NCBI RefSeq assembly: GCF_014212055.1
Contig: NZ_JACJVO010000004.1
Coordinates: 1 to 35,637, forward strand
Direction: 5' to 3'
Length of the DNA: 35,637 bases
Source of the DNA: Cohnella zeiphila
GTDB lineage: Bacteria; Bacillota; Bacilli; Paenibacillales; Paenibacillaceae
Shown one piece after another: positions 32,017 to 35,637 of this stretch. The notes under the pieces are model-generated. The model did no database searches. It had not been told where the DNA came from and saw only the letters and a program-made list of their open reading frames with translations. Numbering within the stretch: position 1 is the first letter of the stretch; every line of letters starts with the position of its first letter. The position numbers were made by a program, and so were the translations under genes.

Positions 32017-34971
32017 TCAGACCAACAAAAATCGGAGCGCTTGCAATTGTCCGGGCTCGCCGGGAACGACCGCCTCGGCGAAAATTCGCACCCGCCGTTC
32101 CTCCGCCCGGGCCAGCCATGCGGCCGGAACGAACACGCTGTCCGGGCTGCCGCCGCTCATCCTCGGGCGCTCCGCGCCGCCCGGCAGCCACAGCCTGCCG
32201 ATCAGGCGGCTGCCGGCGAACGCCGTCAGCTTCACGTTGGCTCCGTCCGCCCGCATCCGCACGCCCCGTTCGGCGCCGGCGACGGCGTCGGCCAGCGAAG
32301 CGAAAAGCCAGGCGACCTGGCCGGGAGCGAGCGAATAGGGAAGGCGAATCGCCGCGGCGTCCGGCCGGGCGAGATCGGCCGCCGCCGACAGCTCGCGCTC
32401 CTCGGCCGAACGCAAGCTCCGAAGGACGGCGCTTCGGCCTTCGAGCAGGTGAATCTTGCCGGCGGACGCGCCGATCCTTCGTTCCAGCGCAAGCGTCAAT
32501 GGCACGCTCTCCGCCTCGCCCGGCATGCGGCGCTCCAGCCAAAGCCAGGGATCGTCCGGCGTCGCCGTTCCCGCTTCCCGGCCGTCGGCCCACACGCGAA
32601 CGCTCGTCTCCAGGCCGTCGAACCAAAGCGCGGCGCAATCGGCGCCCGGCGTCAGCCGGACCGTTCGGCAGTAATATTCGCAGGCGACGCGGTCGTTCGG
32701 GTGCCAGCCGCCGAATGCGGCAAGCGGCCACCGTTCGTCGTCCGTCCCGGGAGCGGCGCGCCGCGGATCCGTCGTCCGGTCGAAGCGCCAGGGAGCCGTC
32801 AGATCGCGCTTGCGGGAGACGACGACCAGATCGCCCAACCCCTTGCCGGCGCTCAGGCGAAGCGTCGGCAGCCGGATGTCGTCGAAGTTGGAATGCCCCC
32901 AAATCTCGACCCGGGCGGTCAGCTTCCCCGGCGACCCTCCTTCCGGAAGGCTCAAATACCGGCTGGAGCCGCCGGGAACGACCGTTCCGACGTACTTCCC
33001 GTCGGCATGCACGGTGACGATGTCGCTTCCCCGCGCCACGAGCAAGCCGACGGCGGAGCCGGCAATGGAACCTCGCGGCAACAACGTTGCGTCCGGCTCC
33101 GACTCCGAGTCCGAAGGCGTACCCGGCGCATCGGGCGCGTTCGAATCCGGATTCGCGATCCCGCCGTTTCTCGGGTCCGTCCCCGAGTCTGCTTCCGCCG
33201 AACCTGCGGCGTCCAGCTCATACCAGGCGTACCCGCGATAAACGCCCCGCGCTTCCAGGCTCCCCTCTCCCGCCGTCGGCGCCGGGACCGCGGTTGCCGG
33301 CGGCGAATGCGGTTCCGGCAACGTCGCGGACCAGCCTTCCGGAAGCTCCGTTTCCCGCTGCTCGTACTCGGGCATGGCGCCGAACGTCAGCGTCCCGTCT
33401 TCCTCGATAGCCTCCAGCATAAGCGCGTCCTCGCGGCTGATTCCGTGCACCGTCAGCCGGGAGCCGTCGGCCCATTCAAACGAGACTTTTCCTCGGCTCC
33501 GGCCATCGAATTCGACGGCGCGGCTCCATTCCTTGCCATCCGAACCGCTTGCTTGGACCGCCGCGGCTTCGGCTTGCGAGCCGGACGGCTCCGCCTCGAA
33601 ACGGAAGACGATTTGACCATCTTTCCCCTCGTCGGCGTAGAATACGAGATCGCAGCTTTGGGCGTCCTGGCGATAGACGCCGCTCAGCTCCGCGGTCGAC
33701 CGCACGATCATGCCTGCGATTCCCCAGCGATTCAGCGGCAGCTCCTCCGGCACGGCGAGGCCCTTTTCTCGTGAAGTATCAGAGATGAAGGCAAGCCGGC
33801 CGCCTCCTTTCAGAGCCAGGCGATACGGACCGACATCGTAGCCTCGCTCGCGCCAGAACGGCCCTCCCGCTTCATCCACCTCTTGCGCGTTCATGGCTTT
33901 CCCCGCTTCAATCGTCTCCCGGGCATCCACGGCTTCCTCCGCATCCGCGGTTTCCGTCGGCGACGCCTCCGCGAGGGCCGGGCCGTAGACGTTCAGCAGC
34001 CGGCTCAGCAGCCGGCCCTCGTACGCTTCCGCCCGGAGATGGCCTTCCGGCGAGATCATGCCGCCGAAGTCGTAATCCGACGTCATGAACGCCATCGGCC
34101 GGCCCCAGTTGTTGACGGCGTTCGTGAAGCCGTAGTCGGTGCCGGATACCTGCAGATATGGGCCGAGAAGCTTTACGCCGCACGATAGCAGCCTCCGCAG
34201 CAGGAAATGGCTGCGGTTCGTCTCCGTGACGAGAAGCGGATACCCTCTCGTCGCCATCTCTCGCTTGTAAGCCTGCACGATCGTCTCGAAGCCCGGATTG
34301 CGGTTGTCGGGGTAAAAATTGCAGGTCGGCACGACGCCGTCGGCATCGCCCGAAGCCCCGAAGATCCCGCCTTGTCCCGCGCAAGCGATGAGAGGCACGC
34401 CGATTTCGTGTTCCAGCGCCAAGTCCCGCAGCGCGGAGATGTAGCCGCGGGGATCTTCGCAGCGGTAGAAATCAAGCTCGTTCTCGAGCTGCACCGCCAC
34501 GACCGTACCGCCGCGTCCCAGCTCGAACCGCCGCAGCAGCGGCAAGATCTTCTCGTACCAGCGGGCGACATGGGCCAAGTAGGCGGTGTCGCTATCCCGA
34601 AGCTTCAGGTTTTCCTTGGCCAGCAGGTAAGCGGGCAGCGCCCCGCCGTCCCATTCGGAGCAAATATAAGGGCCCGGCCGGGCCACGACCCGCAAGCCCG
34701 ATTCCGCCGCCAGCCTCAAAAATTCCGCCGCATCCCTTTCTCCTTCGAAGTCCCAGACGCCTTCCTCCCGCTCATGGAAGTTCCAAGGAAAATACACGTC
34801 GATCGCGTTGTAGCCGATTCCTCTCAACTGCTCCATCCGTTCGCGCCACAGCGCCCTCGGTATGCGAAAGTAGAACAGCGATGCGCAAAGCAGGATTTCG
34901 CTTCGGCCGTTCACGAACAGGCTGTCCGGCTCCATTCGGATCCACGGCTCGCTTCGGATGAGTTCGGTCAA
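32017..34971 (-). CDS. GH35 family glycosidase (beta-galactosidase-like), large form
   Basis: This 984-aa protein has an N-terminal GH35 barrel: LCASLFYFRIPRALWRERM, GYNAIDVYFPWNFHE, VVARPGPYICSEWDGGALP and the acid/base block VVAVQLENEL (Glu165). Glu250 in PLLVTETNRSHF is the best nucleophile candidate. This block differs from the usual TEFWDGWFD of GH35, so substrate and activity are uncertain. The C-terminal 600 residues hold beta-rich modules and an acidic Glu/Ala/Asp insert (about 340-375). A Ser/Pro/Asp-rich linker (about 620-660) also occurs. No signal peptide is present, so it is cytoplasmic. The TTG at 34971 with GGGAGGG at 6-7 nt is the likely start; the frame extends to 35025 without support. 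It probably degrades what the third importer brings in. Confidence 0.88.
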   Translation of the reverse strand: MTELIRSEPWIRMEPDSLFVNGRSEILLCASLFYFRIPRALWRERMEQLRGIGYNAIDVYFPWNFHEREEGVWDFEGERDAAEFLRLAAESGLRVVARPGPYICSEWDGGALPAYLLAKENLKLRDSDTAYLAHVARWYEKILPLLRRFELGRGGTVVAVQLENELDFYRCEDPRGYISALRDLALEHEIGVPLIACAGQGGIFGASGDADGVVPTCNFYPDNRNPGFETIVQAYKREMATRGYPLLVTETNRSHFLLRRLLSCGVKLLGPYLQVSGTDYGFTNAVNNWGRPMAFMTSDYDFGGMISPEGHLRAEAYEGRLLSRLLNVYGPALAEASPTETADAEEAVDARETIEAGKAMNAQEVDEAGGPFWRERGYDVGPYRLALKGGGRLAFISDTSREKGLAVPEELPLNRWGIAGMIVRSTAELSGVYRQDAQSCDLVFYADEGKDGQIVFRFEAEPSGSQAEAAAVQASGSDGKEWSRAVEFDGRSRGKVSFEWADGSRLTVHGISREDALMLEAIEEDGTLTFGAMPEYEQRETELPEGWSATLPEPHSPPATAVPAPTAGEGSLEARGVYRGYAWYELDAAGSAEADSGTDPRNGGIANPDSNAPDAPGTPSDSESEPDATLLPRGSIAGSAVGLLVARGSDIVTVHADGKYVGTVVPGGSSRYLSLPEGGSPGKLTARVEIWGHSNFDDIRLPTLRLSAGKGLGDLVVVSRKRDLTAPWRFDRTTDPRRAAPGTDDERWPLAAFGGWHPNDRVACEYYCRTVRLTPGADCAALWFDGLETSVRVWADGREAGTATPDDPWLWLERRMPGEAESVPLTLALERRIGASAGKIHLLEGRSAVLRSLRSAEERELSAAADLARPDAAAIRLPYSLAPGQVAWLFASLADAVAGAERGVRMRADGANVKLTAFAGSRLIGRLWLPGGAERPRMSGGSPDSVFVPAAWLARAEERRVRIFAEAVVPGEPGQLQALRFLLV

Positions 34972-34997
34972 GTCGCGCCCTCCCGTCGTATGGTAAT

Positions 34998-35013
34998 CGG
35001 TATCATGTAACCG
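34998..35013. promoter_or_regulatory. Dyad in the GH35 leader
   Basis: CGGTATCATGTAACCG has CGGT/ACCG arms and a CATG core, a near-palindrome of 16 bp. It lies between the GH35 promoter and its ribosome binding site and could be an operator. Confidence 0.25.
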
Positions 35014-35029
35014 GTTTCTATACATTCAT

Positions 35030-35043
35030 ATTAAACGCTTACA
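35030..35043. promoter_or_regulatory. Partial cre-like site of the GH35 gene
   Basis: On the minus strand TGTAAGCGTTTAAT keeps the TGNAANCG half and the T-rich second half but lacks the terminal CA. It lies at about +5 to +18 relative to the promoter at 35055-35083, the usual place for a CcpA roadblock. Confidence 0.35.
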
Positions 35044-35054
35044 TTTGGCGCTTC

Positions 35055-35083
35055 ATTAAACAAAACTCCGATTTGTTGCACAA
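35055..35083 (-). promoter_or_regulatory. Probable promoter of the GH35 gene
   Basis: The minus strand has TTGTGC (35078-35083), a 17-nt spacer and TTTAAT (35055-35060), which are 4/6 and 5/6 matches. Transcription would start near 35048, about 77 nt before the TTG start codon. Confidence 0.45.
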
Positions 35084-35290
35084 AACTACCCGATTTCGGA
35101 GCCGCTTGGCTCGTTCGCCTGCTGCGAATTCCGAATAACCCCGTGCCCTTAGGAAAACGACTGCGCCGCCCTGCATCGGTCCGCTCCATCGCGCGGTAAT
35201 CCAAGCACGGTCCGGTTTTCGCGCTATTTTCCACGCCGGGCGAGTCCTCCCTTTGCGCAACACCGCCTCAACGAGTCGAAACCGCTCAGT

Positions 35291-35476
35291 GAACGGGAAA
35301 ACCTCCCTTCAGTGATGCAAATACACGCTTCCTGCCAGGAATGAAAGGGAAATGCTCCGCTTATTCGGTCCAAGAACCGCGATTTTGCGTATCGGTGGGC
35401 CGATTATAGGGAGCTTTTCCCGTTCAGAACGGAAATGTACCCTTTTTTGAAGCAATAAAAGGAGAAAATCCCGTTC
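35291..35476. repeat. Second cluster of palindromic units
   Basis: Units related to those at 31782-31966 lie at 35291-35307, 35344-35365, 35402-35421 and 35457-35476. The 35402-35421 unit read on the minus strand matches 31838-31857 in 19 of 20 positions. The 35344-35365 unit matches the minus strand of 31945-31966 over GGGAAA-N-GCTCCGCTTATT. I see no gene between 34971 and the window end, and nothing notable in 35084-35290. Confidence 0.65.
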
Positions 35477-35526
35477 ATCGGGCAATTTGAGGGATTGACT
35501 TCGAAGCACGCTCAGGTACTTTGCGC

Positions 35527-35637
35527 TAGAGTGAAGGGCTGACCAAGATCGGCCCCTCCTCATCAAACCGTACGTGAGGTTTTCCCTCATACGGCTTTCC
35601 GATGTTCGTCATTCATGCGCATGCGATTTACAATAGC
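35527..35637 (-). other. 3' end of a group II intron (domains V and VI)
   Basis: On the minus strand, 35598-35565 is a 34-nt hairpin with the sequence plan of group II intron domain V. It begins AAAGCCGTATGAGGG (AGC triad), has a GAAA-type loop region and ends CCTCACGTACGGTTT with the two-base bulge. It is followed by a domain VI-like stem (35564 to about 35530) ending ...CCCTTCACTCTA near 35527, where the 3' splice site should lie. The rest of the intron, including any reverse transcriptase, lies beyond the right edge. Short frames in 35599-35637 end in stops and cannot be assigned. Confidence 0.75.

Overview
The window looks like a GC-rich member of the Paenibacillaceae (Paenibacillus or Cohnella type). 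The evidence is strong Shine-Dalgarno sites of the AGGAGG type, Firmicutes promoters, many TTG and GTG starts, a cre (CcpA) site, Ser/Gly-rich lipoprotein linkers, and repeated LplB/YtcP/YesM/YesN-type sugar-uptake modules. The genus is an inference. Almost every gene lies on the minus strand. The exception is one two-gene plus-strand operon near 20.3-22.1 kb. There are three CUT1-type sugar importers (binding protein plus two permeases) and no ATPase gene, so a shared MsmX-type ATPase encoded elsewhere is expected.

Layout from left to right. 1-0.5 kb: the 5' part of an IS1595-like transposase gene, with a LexA-like box inside its promoter. 0.55-0.9 kb: a tandem array of about 59 bp units. 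0.97-1.94 kb: two housekeeping-type genes (YceI-like and HesB/IscA-like), each with a clear promoter and terminator. 2.03-2.49 kb: a decayed GH42 beta-galactosidase remnant carrying a 43-bp tandem duplication. 2.5-9.8 kb: an LplA/LplB/YtcP-type importer with a YesM/YesN-type two-component system. 9.85-20.2 kb: an intracellular xylo-oligosaccharide block. It holds a GH8 reducing-end xylanase, a GH52 beta-xylosidase, a CE4 deacetylase without signal peptide, a binding protein with two permeases, and a sensor kinase/regulator pair. This resembles the Geobacillus xynDC-xynEFG arrangement. 22.1-27.8 kb: a sensory cassette of membrane-anchored binding protein, histidine kinase, AraC-type regulator and LacI-type regulator. 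28.0-31.7 kb: a third importer. 32.0-35.0 kb: a large GH35 glycosidase. 35.5 kb to the end: the 3' end (domains V and VI) of a group II intron that continues beyond the window.

How the genes fit together. Extracellular hydrolysis products of hemicellulose would be captured by the lipoprotein binding proteins and imported. Sensor kinases would report ligand and activate the AraC-type regulators. The GH8, GH52, CE4 and GH35 enzymes, which lack visible signal peptides, would finish degradation in the cytoplasm. cre-like sites ahead of several of these genes suggest carbon catabolite repression.

The least expected system is the plus-strand operon at 20298-22056. A promoter, a 22-codon leader peptide, a potential antiterminator and a strong intrinsic terminator precede two overlapping genes. 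These encode the phosphohistidine (PEP-utilising) domain and the ATP-grasp (PPDK/PEP-synthase N-terminal) domain as separate small proteins. The layout is that of ribosome-controlled attenuation of a compact split dikinase. Rifampicin phosphotransferase is the nearest known relative in logic, but its large central substrate domain is absent here.
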